Shown: positions 26,287 to 34,964 of the stretch, piece by piece
Position numbering within the stretch: position 1 is the first letter of the stretch
How the letters are laid out: each line of letters opens with the position of its first letter
Assembly (NCBI GenBank): GCA_051652785.1
Contig: JBOFUX010000053.1
Location: 1-49,092 of the forward strand
Source: JAGNZR01 sp051652785
GTDB lineage: Bacteria; Fusobacteriota; Fusobacteriia; Fusobacteriales; Fusobacteriaceae
DNA: 49,092 bases
Direction of reading: 5' to 3'
Translations under genes and position numbers: made by a program
Notes under the pieces: generated by a model
The model's database searches: none
What the model was told of the DNA's origin: nothing
The model's input: the letters and a program-made list of their open reading frames with translations, nothing else

Positions 26287-27607
26287 ACCCTTCAAATACT
26301 TCCACACACTCCATTTCTTCCAAAAAATTAAGATATTCTTTTTTAGTCATTTTTGGAGTAAAGTCTGAAAGTATTTCTTTTGCTAAACTTGCATCTTCAA
26401 ATAATAAATCCACAACTGATAGTGCCATAGCTTTTGCTGGAACAATATAAGCAAGTTCTTCATCCTCTATTTTAAATTCTATTGCATGAAGATTTCCAGT
26501 TATTCCTCCTATTAAAGGATGAATACTTGGCATTAAATGAGAAACATCTCCAAAGTCAAAAGAACAAGTATAATCTCCACCCTCTATTATTTTCTCACTT
26601 GATATACCAATATTTTCTAAATTTGATTTAAAAATATTATCTAGTTCGCTATTTTTTAAAAGTGGTAAATACCCAGGTATACTTTTAATTTCTACTTTTG
26701 CTCCCACAGCCATTGCACCTGCTTTTATAGCTCTATCTACTTTATAGTTAGAATCTAACATTCCCTCTACTGATGCTGCTCTTACATAAGATTCCATTTT
26801 AACTTCTGATGGAACAGAATTAACTATATCTCCACCCTTTGTAATAATAGGATGAACTCTTACTCTATCTGTATCTTTAAAAGTTTCCCTCTGAGCATGA
26901 ATATTATTAATAGATAGCATAGCAGCATTCAATGCATTTATTCCTTCGTGAGGAGCAGAACCTGCATGTGCTTGTTTTCCTATATACTTAATATTTTTAC
27001 CTAGAAAACCGTTACTTGTTGGTCCCAATAAAGCTGATTTTCCTCCAAGATCCATAGAATGAAACATCATTGATATATCTATATCATCTAAATATCCTTT
27101 ATAAATAAGCTCTTGTTTTCCTCCAAAATATTTTAACTTTCCTTGTTCTCTTAAAAGACTTCTATACTCTAATTCAATATATTCTTCAGCAGGTGTTCCA
27201 AGTATAGTTACTTTTCCCACGAGATTCTTCATCACGCCACTTTTAACAAGACCTAAAGCTGCTCCTAACATTCCTCCAACCTGAACATTATGACCACAGG
27301 CATGAATAGTTCCACCATCTTTTGAGTCACAATGGTCTGCACACGTAACTGAGTCTAATTCTCCCATTATGCATATGTTCGGTCCTTGTTTTCCACTATC
27401 AATAATACTTTTACAACCTGTCACTGCTATATTAGATTCTACAGAAAGATTTAAATCTTTTAAAAAATTACAAATTTTTTCTGTTGTTTTAAATTCCTTA
27501 TACCCTAGTTCTGGTTCAGAATAAATTGCCCTTCCTACTTTTATTATTAGGTCTTTGTTCTTATCAATTGCTTCTATCACTTTTAATTTTAGTTCTTCTT
27601 TCCCCAT
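26285..27607 (-). CDS. M20D-family amidohydrolase, copy 1 (AbgB-like)
   Basis: 440 residues. The metal ligands of the M20D family are present: IHACGHN (C104, H106), TPAEEY, MMFHSMDLGG and a C-terminal GNLHAIEF. The residue after the CGH motif is Asn rather than the usual Asp. Such enzymes hydrolyse N-acyl or aminoacyl amides, e.g. p-aminobenzoyl-glutamate or hippurate-like compounds; the substrate here is unknown. It is the last gene of a three-gene unit with two membrane proteins and is very similar to copy 2 at 29218-30540, which suggests import plus hydrolysis of one class of compound. Confidence 0.85.
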   Translation of the reverse strand: MGKEELKLKVIEAIDKNKDLIIKVGRAIYSEPELGYKEFKTTEKICNFLKDLNLSVESNIAVTGCKSIIDSGKQGPNICIMGELDSVTCADHCDSKDGGTIHACGHNVQVGGMLGAALGLVKSGVMKNLVGKVTILGTPAEEYIELEYRSLLREQGKLKYFGGKQELIYKGYLDDIDISMMFHSMDLGGKSALLGPTSNGFLGKNIKYIGKQAHAGSAPHEGINALNAAMLSINNIHAQRETFKDTDRVRVHPIITKGGDIVNSVPSEVKMESYVRAASVEGMLDSNYKVDRAIKAGAMAVGAKVEIKSIPGYLPLLKNSELDNIFKSNLENIGISSEKIIEGGDYTCSFDFGDVSHLMPSIHPLIGGITGNLHAIEFKIEDEELAYIVPAKAMALSVVDLLFEDASLAKEILSDFTPKMTKKEYLNFLEEMECVEVFEG

Positions 27608-27730
27608 TTTATCCCCCTTTTTTTTAATTAATAAGTTTTATTTTCTTCCCCTTTTTTAAAATAGAAACTCATATTACTATTTTAATTTAATGAAATAATT
27701 CCTATTATTTTTCATTTTACTTTTTCGTCA

Positions 27731-28198
27731 TTATATCCTCCCTTGCATTTTTAATATTATCTGAGCTATTATAGCACATGAAAAGAAAATTGCTGTAAAT
27801 ACAAAGAGTGATACTAGCACTATTTTCCACGACATAGCTTTTAATTCATTTATTTTATTTCCTACTGAAATACCTGCAAAAGCCAGAAGAGGTGTCGTAA
27901 TCATCATAAAGTTTACATTATTCACATTTTGTAAAAATATTTTTGAAGTTGGACTGTAAGGAATACTTAGTAAAAGTCCTATTATTGTCGACCATCCAAA
28001 AGCTGGAAAAATAGATTTTGGAAATAAATCTTTAACAATAAATGCACTTATAGCTGCTAAAATTAGCATTATCATTCCTGGAAGAGCTTTTAATATGGAA
28101 ACTCCTGTTCCTATCTTTTGACCTATTAATATTATCATTCCTACTAATATCATAACTATAAATTGGAAGAATAATTTTTTAACTGCTAATTTTTTCAT
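27731..28198 (-). CDS. Small membrane protein paired with DUF3100 protein, copy 1
   Basis: 155 residues with four or five hydrophobic segments and conserved stretches KDLFPKSIFPAFGWSTIIG, IPYSPTSKIFLQ and TTPLLAFAGISVGNKINELK. It starts 10 bp after the DUF3100 gene and always accompanies it in this window, so the two probably make the halves of one membrane transporter. Family naming is uncertain. A 123-bp gap separates it from the amidohydrolase, against 32 bp in copy 2. Confidence 0.7.
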   Translation of the reverse strand: MKKLAVKKLFFQFIVMILVGMIILIGQKIGTGVSILKALPGMIMLILAAISAFIVKDLFPKSIFPAFGWSTIIGLLLSIPYSPTSKIFLQNVNNVNFMMITTPLLAFAGISVGNKINELKAMSWKIVLVSLFVFTAIFFSCAIIAQIILKMQGRI

Positions 28199-28208
28199 TT
28201 TTCAACTC

Positions 28209-29033
28209 CTATTTTTTTAATTCACGAATTAAAATTATTTTTTTATAAATTATATTAGCTAAAGGTAAACTTACAAATATTAAAAAATTTACTCCCGTTA
28301 TTCCTGAAAGCATATTGCTTGTTGCCGCATATGCTAAAACTGTTTCTGCCATTTCTGGAGGAACTACTGTGGCTAAAGATGACGCCGCAGCAGTCGTCAT
28401 ACTTCCACTTCCAACTCCACTTGCCATAGCTAAAGCATAAGGATGAAGTCCACTATATATAGAAACTGAACCTAATATTCCAAAATAAATAGTTCCCAAA
28501 ACTGTTCCGACTAAATAGGTCCCTAATACCCCACTTCCTTCTGGAGAATTTATTCCATACTTTTCGGATATAACTCCAAGTGATGGTTCTCTACTTATAC
28601 TTGTTGCTGCACCAATCGCCTCTCTTTTCATTCCTAAAAAAATTGCTAATGGTAGAGCTAGTAAAGGAGCTACTATATGCCCTAATTCTTGTGCTAAAAA
28701 TGCCCAACCTGACGTTATTATCTTATCTATGTTAGGACCAACCATTGTTCCATATTTTATTCCTAGCATAATAAGTGCTATTCCTACAATCTCCCCTGCT
28801 ATATTTATTTCTTTTTCACTTATTATTTCTTTTAATATCTTTATTTTTTTTCCTAGTAAATCTGGAGTGATAAATAATCCTATAAGTACAGCATATAGCA
28901 TTGGAAATAAAGCTATCTTTATCGTGCCTATATTAATAGTGAAAGTTCCTATTAATTCTGTAATACAAACAATTAGCAAGACTACTATAAATACCTTTTT
29001 AAAATTTAAATTAAATTTATTTTCCATTTTCAC
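28209..29033 (-). CDS. DUF3100-family membrane protein, copy 1
   Basis: 274 residues with about seven or eight hydrophobic segments. The conserved block GAATSISREPSLGVISEKYG and the glycine-rich ASGVGSGSMTTAAASS loop fit DUF3100 membrane proteins. These are often next to M20D amidohydrolases and are likely transporters of the amidohydrolase substrate. ATG: either 29033 or the Met at codon 3; GGAGG stands just upstream. First gene of module copy 1, with its own promoter at 29081-29109. Confidence 0.75.
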   Translation of the reverse strand: MKMENKFNLNFKKVFIVVLLIVCITELIGTFTINIGTIKIALFPMLYAVLIGLFITPDLLGKKIKILKEIISEKEINIAGEIVGIALIMLGIKYGTMVGPNIDKIITSGWAFLAQELGHIVAPLLALPLAIFLGMKREAIGAATSISREPSLGVISEKYGINSPEGSGVLGTYLVGTVLGTIYFGILGSVSIYSGLHPYALAMASGVGSGSMTTAAASSLATVVPPEMAETVLAYAATSNMLSGITGVNFLIFVSLPLANIIYKKIILIRELKK

Positions 29034-29080
29034 TCCTCCTTCAGGATATATTCTTTAACATCTAGATTTAATTTTTATCT

Positions 29081-29109
29081 ATCATACAGTATTGATTATC
29101 CAGTGTCAA
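29081..29109 (-). promoter_or_regulatory. Predicted promoter of module copy 1
   Basis: A consensus TTGACA (29104-29109 on the minus strand) and TATGAT (29081-29086) are 17 bp apart, about 50 bp before the DUF3100 gene. Confidence 0.7.
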
Positions 29110-29146
29110 CATTTATTTTTTATATGAATAAATGTATAATGATTGA

Positions 29147-29179
29147 TAAAAAAAATTAGCCCTAAAATAAGGGCTAATT
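29147..29179 (-). terminator. Terminator of module copy 2
   Basis: A 10-bp stem AATTAGCCCT/AGGGCTAATT (29154-29163 with 29170-29179) is followed on the minus strand by a T-run, 39 bp past the stop of amidohydrolase copy 2. Confidence 0.85.
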
Positions 29180-29217
29180 AAAATTAAGTATAAAATTTTT
29201 TTTATCTATTTAGAATC

Positions 29218-30540
29218 TTATCCTTGAAATATCTCTACCGTATCTCTAGCTTCCATAAAATCAAGATATTCTTTCTTTGTCATTTTAGGTGTAAAGTTTG
29301 ATAATATTTCTTTTGCTAAAGTTGCATCTTCAAAAAGTAAATCAACAATTGTTAGTGCCATAGTTTTTGCTGGCACAATGTAAGCAAGCTCTTCATCTTC
29401 CATTTTGAATTCTCTAGTATGAAGATTTCCACTTATTCCCCCTATCATTGGATGAATACTTGGCATTAGATGAGAAACATCTCCAAAATCAAATGAACCA
29501 GTGAAGTCTCCACCTGCTATTATTTTATCTCTCGGTATACCTATATTTTCTAAATTTAATTTAAATATATCATCTAATTCAATATTTTTTAAAATAGGTA
29601 AATAACCTGGTATACTTGTGATTTCAACTTTTGCTCCTACAGCCATTGCACCTGCTTTTAAAGCTCTATCAACTTTATAATTAGAATCTAACATACCTTC
29701 TATTGTTCTAGCCCTTACATAAGATTCCATTCTAACATCTGCAGGAACAGAATTAACTATATCTCCACCCTTTGTAATAATAGGATGAACTCTTACCCTA
29801 TCTGCATCTTTAAAGGTTTCTCTTTGAGCATGAATATTATTAATAGATAACATTGCAGCATTTAAAGCATTTATTCCTTCATGGGGAGCAGAACCTGCAT
29901 GTGATTCCTTCCCTATAAATTTTATTTGCTTTCCTATAAAACCATTACTTACTGGTCCCACTAGAGCTAATTTATCTCCAAGATCCATAGAATGAAACAT
30001 CATTGCTATATCTACATTGTCTAAATATCCTTTATAAATAAGTTCTTGTTTTCCACCAAAATATTTCAGTTTACCTTGTGCTCTTAATAGAGCTCTATAT
30101 TCTATTTCGATAAATTCCTCAGCAGGTGTTCCTAATATTGTTACTTTTCCAACTAGTTCATTCATCACACCGCTTTTAACAAGACCTAAGGCTGCCCCTA
30201 ACATTCCTCCAAGTTGAATATTGTGTCCACAAGCATGAACTGCTCCACCAGCTTTTGAGTCACAATGGTCTGCACATGTAACAGAATCTAGCTCTCCCAT
30301 TATACATATATTAGGACCTTGCTTTCCACTATCTATTGTACTTTTACATCCAGTTACTGCTATATTAGACTCTACAGATAAATTTAGTTCTTTTAAAAAA
30401 TTAGCAACTTTTTCTGTAGTTTTGAATTCTTTGTATCCTAACTCTGGAGTAGAATAAATATCTCTCCCTGCTTTTATTATTAAATCTTTATTTTTATCAA
30501 TAGCCTCTACAACTTTTAACTTTAATTGTTCTTTTGTCAT
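29218..30540 (-). CDS. M20D-family amidohydrolase, copy 2
   Basis: 440 residues, the same length as copy 1 and roughly 85-90 % identical by eye. Ligand motifs VHACGHN, TPAEEF, MMFHSMDLGD and GNLHTREF are intact. Differences cluster in KAGGAVHACGHNIQLGG and in GDFTGSFDFGDVSH (Gly where copy 1 has Cys), so specificity could have shifted slightly. It ends the second three-gene unit and has its own terminator. Confidence 0.85.
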   Translation of the reverse strand: MTKEQLKLKVVEAIDKNKDLIIKAGRDIYSTPELGYKEFKTTEKVANFLKELNLSVESNIAVTGCKSTIDSGKQGPNICIMGELDSVTCADHCDSKAGGAVHACGHNIQLGGMLGAALGLVKSGVMNELVGKVTILGTPAEEFIEIEYRALLRAQGKLKYFGGKQELIYKGYLDNVDIAMMFHSMDLGDKLALVGPVSNGFIGKQIKFIGKESHAGSAPHEGINALNAAMLSINNIHAQRETFKDADRVRVHPIITKGGDIVNSVPADVRMESYVRARTIEGMLDSNYKVDRALKAGAMAVGAKVEITSIPGYLPILKNIELDDIFKLNLENIGIPRDKIIAGGDFTGSFDFGDVSHLMPSIHPMIGGISGNLHTREFKMEDEELAYIVPAKTMALTIVDLLFEDATLAKEILSNFTPKMTKKEYLDFMEARDTVEIFQG

Positions 30541-30572
30541 TTTTGACTCCTTTTAATTATATTACTAATTTT

Positions 30573-31040
30573 TTATATTGTTCCTTGCATTTTTAAAACT
30601 ATATGAGCTATCGTAGCACATGAGAAAAATATAGCTGTAAATACAAACACTGAGATTACTACTATTTTCCATGACATAGCCTTTAATTCATTTATTTTAT
30701 TACCAACAGAAATACCAGCAAAAGCAAGAAGTGGAGTAGTAATTACCATAAAATTTATATTATTTACATTTTGTAAAAATATTTTTGAAGTTGGACTATA
30801 AGGGATACTTAGTAGTAAACCTATTATTGTTGACCATCCAAAAGCTGGAAATATTGATTTTGGAAATAAGTCTTTAACTATAAATGCACTCATAGCTGCT
30901 AAAATTAGCATTATCATTCCTGGAAGAGCTTTGAATATTGAAATCCCTGCTCCTATTTTTTGAGCTACTAATATTGTTATCCCCACTAATATCATAACGA
31001 CTAGCTGAAATAGCAATTTTTTAAATTCTAATTTTCCCAT
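30573..31040 (-). CDS. Small membrane protein paired with DUF3100 protein, copy 2
   Basis: 155 residues, about 86 % identical to copy 1 by eye; the central block from KALPGMIMLILAA to NKINELKAMSWK is nearly unchanged, and most differences are in the first 35 residues and the end. It lies 10 bp after the DUF3100 gene, as in copy 1. Confidence 0.7.
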   Translation of the reverse strand: MGKLEFKKLLFQLVVMILVGITILVAQKIGAGISIFKALPGMIMLILAAMSAFIVKDLFPKSIFPAFGWSTIIGLLLSIPYSPTSKIFLQNVNNINFMVITTPLLAFAGISVGNKINELKAMSWKIVVISVFVFTAIFFSCATIAHIVLKMQGTI

Positions 31041-31050
31041 TTTTCAACTC

Positions 31051-31869
31051 CTATTTTTTTAGTTCACGAATTAAAATTAATTTTTTATAGATTATATTAG
31101 ACAAAGGTAAACTTACAAATATTAAAAAATTTACTCCTGTTATTCCAGAAAGCATATTACTTGTTGCCGCGTATGCCAAAACTGTTTCTGACATTTCTGG
31201 TGGGACTACTGAGGCTAAAGATGAAACAGCAGCAGTTGTCATACTTCCACTTCCTACTCCGCATGCCATAGCTAGAGCATAGGGATGAAGTCCACTATAT
31301 ATAGAAACTGAACCTAATATTCCAAAATAAATAGTTCCCAAAACTGTTCCGACTAAATAGGTCCCTAATACTCCACTTCCTTCTGGAGAATTTATTCCGT
31401 ACTTTTCAGATATAACTCCAAGTGATGGTTCTCTACTTATACTCGTTGCTGCACCAATCGCTTCTCTTTTCATTCCCAGAAAAATTGCTAATGGTAAAGC
31501 TAATAACGGAGCCACTATATGACCTAATTCTTGTGCTAAAAATGCCCACCCTGATGTTACTATCTTATCTATATTTGGACCTACCATAGTTCCATATTTT
31601 ATTCCTAACATTATAAGAATGATTCCTACAATCTCTCCTGCAATATTTATTTCTTTTTTACTTATTATTTTTTTTAATATTTTTATTTTTTTCCCTAATA
31701 AGTCAGGAGTAATAAATAATCCTATAAGTACTGCATATAACATAGGAAATAAAGCTATTTTTACTGTTCCTATATTAACTGTAAAAGCTCCTATTAATTC
31801 TGTAGTACAGACAATTATAAATACCACCGCAAACACTTTTTTGAAATTCAAATTAAATTTATTATCCAT
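31051..31869 (-). CDS. DUF3100-family membrane protein, copy 2
   Basis: 272 residues, nearly identical to copy 1 from GTMVGPNIDKI onwards. The SISREPSLGVISEKYG block is unchanged; the glycine-rich loop reads ACGVGSGSMTTAAVSS. ATG 31869 follows GGAGGGGG. It lies just downstream of the regulator gene; the promoter at 31929-31957 and an inverted repeat at 31884-31908 stand between them. Confidence 0.75.
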   Translation of the reverse strand: MDNKFNLNFKKVFAVVFIIVCTTELIGAFTVNIGTVKIALFPMLYAVLIGLFITPDLLGKKIKILKKIISKKEINIAGEIVGIILIMLGIKYGTMVGPNIDKIVTSGWAFLAQELGHIVAPLLALPLAIFLGMKREAIGAATSISREPSLGVISEKYGINSPEGSGVLGTYLVGTVLGTIYFGILGSVSIYSGLHPYALAMACGVGSGSMTTAAVSSLASVVPPEMSETVLAYAATSNMLSGITGVNFLIFVSLPLSNIIYKKLILIRELKK

Positions 31870-31883
31870 TCCCCCTCCTAATT

Positions 31884-31908
31884 AAAGACACGTCTTCAAT
31901 ATGTCTTT
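31884..31908. promoter_or_regulatory. Inverted repeat (possible operator) before module copy 2
   Basis: AAAGACA (31884-31890) and TGTCTTT (31902-31908) face each other across 11 bp, between the predicted promoter and the DUF3100 start. It could be a site for the adjacent regulator. No equivalent pair was seen before module copy 1. Confidence 0.35.
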
Positions 31909-31928
31909 ATTTTGTTCTGATGTCTATT

Positions 31929-31957
31929 ATAATACATTATTATTTGAAATATGTCAA
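31929..31957 (-). promoter_or_regulatory. Predicted promoter of module copy 2
   Basis: TTGACA (31952-31957 on the minus strand, overlapping the regulator's stop codon) and TATTAT (31929-31934) are 17 bp apart. Confidence 0.6.
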
Positions 31958-33258
31958 TTAATTTGTTTTTTCACTATTTTATCCAAAAAAAAATCAACTA
32001 TTTCTCTTGGTCTTCCCACAGTATTAGTCATTTCAACCAAAGTTTTTTCTCCATAACCACTATCTACAATTTTCTTAATTAATCTATTACCACTTCTAAT
32101 ACTTATGTCCAAGTGATTGGATAGTTCTTCACAGGTAAAAGAATTTTTTGAATATTTTTTTATTAAAGCTTCTATCTTTTTTAAATAAAGAGGATTAATT
32201 TTCAATTCTGTTGAAATTTTTTTAATCTCTTCATTGGCTATAATATACTCATACTCCAATTCTTCATAAGATAAAAGAGGTCCTTTTAATTTTTTATTAT
32301 CCAATTCATATATTGAGCTTCTGTCTTCCTTTAAAGATTCTTTCAGAGCTTTTTTTGCATTAATTTCACTTTCATATGCTGTTTTTCCATATCCATTTCC
32401 TATTGCTAGTATTATTTTATTTTTTTCTAATTTTTTAAGTATTTTTCTTAAATAAATTGTATTTTCATTATTATGTAGTGCTCCTTTAGTAGTATAAATA
32501 ATATATTTATCCCACCCTACATTAAAAATTGAACCTTGCACTTCTTTTAAATAATTTATTATTTCATGCTCAATTTTAGATTTTATTTCCATTAGCCTAT
32601 ATTGATCAAGGTTTATTTCAGATTTTATTTTTAATATTTGAACCCCAATAGTAGATTCTACTATATTTAAAATGTCTAATTTATGCATTAATTCTTTTAT
32701 TGATTCTTTTATCGTACTAATTATAGGATATAATCTCACTACTTTTCTTTTCTTCTTTTTTAACTCTTCATATACCCATCCTAATCCTACTATGGAAACA
32801 ACATTTTTATCTTTTAAATGAAATACTTCGTGATAATTTAAATACTCCTCTTCCTTATTAGTAACAGAATATGGTTTTATATGTATTTTCATTTCCTTTA
32901 TATTTAATTCATCAATTAAATCTGATACATCTGAAGGTTCCACTGAATCCATTATTATTGTTTTGGAATTTGGAAATTTTATATTTTGTTCCCATAATGC
33001 TTTTAGTACACTTGCAGTTAGGTGCGGAATAAATATATGAGGAAGATTTATTTTTATATTTTCTTCTACTTTTGTTTTTACTGCAATTCCTGAAAATATA
33101 ATTGCACTACAAATTTTCTCTATTTCTTTCACTTCTAAATATGCTTTCTCGATTTTACTAACAGGATAAATTATTGGTATCAAGTCTGAATAATATTTTT
33201 TAATTACAGCAGATATTTTATCACATGAATCTTTTGGACCAATTATAGCTATTTTCAT
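31954..33258 (-). CDS. Transcriptional regulator with degenerate GGDEF-like domain and C-terminal HTH
   Basis: 434 residues from the chosen start. The N-terminal ~150 residues look like a Rossmann-type sensor (KIAIIGPKDSCDKI). The middle has an ILAIGNGYGKTAYESEINAKKAL stretch like the tail of a degenerate GGDEF domain, as in PucR/CdaR-type regulators. The C-terminal part (FTCEELSNHLDISIRSGNRLIKKIVDSG) is a helix-turn-helix. An upstream ATG at 33297 is less likely than ATG 33258, which follows a run of seven G two bases away. Position directly upstream of the duplicated amidohydrolase/transporter modules suggests it controls them. Confidence 0.65.
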   Translation of the reverse strand: MKIAIIGPKDSCDKISAVIKKYYSDLIPIIYPVSKIEKAYLEVKEIEKICSAIIFSGIAVKTKVEENIKINLPHIFIPHLTASVLKALWEQNIKFPNSKTIIMDSVEPSDVSDLIDELNIKEMKIHIKPYSVTNKEEEYLNYHEVFHLKDKNVVSIVGLGWVYEELKKKKRKVVRLYPIISTIKESIKELMHKLDILNIVESTIGVQILKIKSEINLDQYRLMEIKSKIEHEIINYLKEVQGSIFNVGWDKYIIYTTKGALHNNENTIYLRKILKKLEKNKIILAIGNGYGKTAYESEINAKKALKESLKEDRSSIYELDNKKLKGPLLSYEELEYEYIIANEEIKKISTELKINPLYLKKIEALIKKYSKNSFTCEELSNHLDISIRSGNRLIKKIVDSGYGEKTLVEMTNTVGRPREIVDFFLDKIVKKQIN

Positions 33259-33391
33259 TTCCCCCCCTTTTTTAATCTTTATTATATGATAATACACTAT
33301 TATTTTTTTTTTGTCAAAATAGAAGAATTTAAAACACTAACTATATCAAATATTTTTTATTTGCAAATAATATCAAAGTTTTTTTATTTTA

Positions 33392-33420
33392 TTGACATTC
33401 TTTGTCATACGTTTTAAAAT
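33392..33420 (+). promoter_or_regulatory. Predicted promoter of the purine permease gene
   Basis: TTGACA and TAAAAT are 17 bp apart. The -35 is part of a TGACA-N5-TGTCA inverted repeat, a possible operator. Confidence 0.65.
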
Positions 33421-33459
33421 GATATGTTAAAAATATAGTTATAAACTAAATTTAACTTT

Positions 33460-33500
33460 TTGCTTAAAATTTAAACACTCTAAGCAATTATTTTTTATTT
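33460..33500 (+). promoter_or_regulatory. Leader hairpin with U-rich tail before the purine permease
   Basis: TTGCTTA (33460-33466) pairs with TAAGCAA (33481-33487) and is followed by a T-rich run, about 30 bp before the ribosome binding site. It resembles a weak terminator or attenuator in the 5' leader. The ~40 bases between promoter and hairpin show no purine-riboswitch aptamer. Confidence 0.35.
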
Positions 33501-33530
33501 TTTTATTTTTTTTTGGAGGTTTTTATAATC

Positions 33531-34814
33531 ATGAAAATTTTTTTTAAACTCGACAGTCACAACACTACTATTAAAAGAGAAATCTTCGCTGGATTTACAA
33601 CATTTTTAACAATGGCTTATGTTTTAATTGTACACCCTTCTATTCTTTCTGTTACTGGAATGGATAAAGGAGCACTTATTACTGTAACTTGTCTTTCTGC
33701 CGCTTTAGGTTCTATCATTACTGGACTATGGGTTAATGTTCCCTTTGCCATGGCTCCTGGAATGGGATTAAATGCCTTTTTTGCTTATACTTTAGTCTTA
33801 AAAGAAGGAGCTACTTGGCAAGAAGCTCTTGGAGTAGTTTTTATCTCTGGAATTCTTTTTATGATTTTGACTATAAGTGGTTTTAGAAGTAAAATTATAG
33901 CAGCTATTCCACAAGAAATTAGAATTGCCATTGGTGCTGGAATTGGATTTTTTATAGCTTTTTTAGGAATGAGTGAGATGAAATTAATCGTGTCAGATCC
34001 TGCTACTTTAGTTTCTTTAGGAAAAATGGATATAAAAATTTTTCTAGGTCTTTTCGGTTTTGCACTTATGGGATTTTTAGACATGAAAAAAGTTAAAGGA
34101 GGAATTTTTATTGGAATTATAGTAACCACTCTTTTAGGAATTCTATTTGGAGCTGTAGAAATTCCAGCCACTTTTGTCTCTTTACCACCTAGTATTGAAC
34201 CTATTGCTTTTAAATTAGATATTTTAGGAGCATTAAAACCCTCTTTCATTGGTGCTATTCTTTCTTTTATGTTTATTGATCTTTTCGACTCCTTAGGAAG
34301 CATTGTTGCTTGTGCAAAGGGAGCTAACATGATTAATAAAAATGGTGAAATTCTTCATGTAGATAAAATTCTTGAAGTTGATGCTGTTGCAACAGTTGCA
34401 GGTTCTCTTCTAGGTACTTCAACTACAACTATTTTTGTAGAATCTGCTGCAGGTATTACAGATGGAGGAAGAACAGGACTAACAGCAGTAGCAACTGGAG
34501 GAATGTTTCTTTTAGCACTATTTTTCTCTCCTATTTTTTCTATTATTCCCTCTTTTGCTACAGGACCTGCACTTATGATAGTTGGAGTATATATGTTTAA
34601 ACATGTTCTTGAAATAAATTTTAATAATATAGAAGTTGCAATTCCAAGTTTTTTAACTATTATTATGATGCCACTAACATTTAGTATATCTAAAGGAATT
34701 GCCTTTGGTTTCATTTCATATATTATTATGACAATTTTTTCTAAAAAATTTGAAAAAATAACTCCTATTCTTTTAGGAATTGGATTGTTTTCTCTTTTAG
34801 AAATCATTATTTAA
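33531..34814 (+). CDS. pbuG: AzgA/PbuG-type adenine/guanine/hypoxanthine permease
   Basis: 427 residues, an inner-membrane protein with 12-14 hydrophobic segments. Family marks: REIFAGFTTFLTMAYVLIVHP at the start, NVPFAMAPGMGLNAFFAYT, FLDMKKVKGG, MFIDLFDSLGSIVACA and the GTSTTTIFVESAAGITDGGRTGL loop. These proteins import purine bases with protons. Start: ATG 33531 with GGAGG 11 bases upstream; an earlier TTG-initiated frame would begin inside the ribosome binding site region. Single-gene transcript. Confidence 0.9.
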   Translation: MKIFFKLDSHNTTIKREIFAGFTTFLTMAYVLIVHPSILSVTGMDKGALITVTCLSAALGSIITGLWVNVPFAMAPGMGLNAFFAYTLVLKEGATWQEALGVVFISGILFMILTISGFRSKIIAAIPQEIRIAIGAGIGFFIAFLGMSEMKLIVSDPATLVSLGKMDIKIFLGLFGFALMGFLDMKKVKGGIFIGIIVTTLLGILFGAVEIPATFVSLPPSIEPIAFKLDILGALKPSFIGAILSFMFIDLFDSLGSIVACAKGANMINKNGEILHVDKILEVDAVATVAGSLLGTSTTTIFVESAAGITDGGRTGLTAVATGGMFLLALFFSPIFSIIPSFATGPALMIVGVYMFKHVLEINFNNIEVAIPSFLTIIMMPLTFSISKGIAFGFISYIIMTIFSKKFEKITPILLGIGLFSLLEIII

Positions 34815-34863
34815 ATCGCCTTATAGCTAAAAAAAAAATGGGCTTTATACACTTTTATGTAAT
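34814..34863 (+). repeat. Dispersed ~50-bp intergenic element, copy B
   Basis: The most diverged copy: it begins at the permease stop codon with AAATCGCCTTATAGCTAA, then ATGGGCTTTATACACTTTT and GTAAT. Plus orientation. Confidence 0.6.
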
Positions 34864-34898
34864 CAAAATTATAAAATAAAAATTAAATAAAGTATATG

Positions 34899-34936
34899 AA
34901 AAAATGAGAACTTATTTTCTAAACTCTCATTTTTTT
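34899..34936. terminator. Bidirectional terminator between purine permease and tonB
   Basis: An 11-bp stem (34899-34909 with 34925-34935, AAAAATGAGA/TCTCATTTTT) is flanked by A- and T-runs and serves two converging genes. Confidence 0.75.
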
Positions 34937-34964
34937 ATATACAAAGAATAAGTTAAAAAATTTA

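Noticed and set aside
33421..33460. Purine riboswitch before the permease
   Set aside because: The leader part before the hairpin is too short and lacks a three-way-junction aptamer pattern.
33785..34807. Long minus-strand open frames inside the purine permease gene (34330-33785 and 34807-34355)
   Set aside because: Antisense shadows of the hydrophobic permease; no ribosome binding site and no known family.
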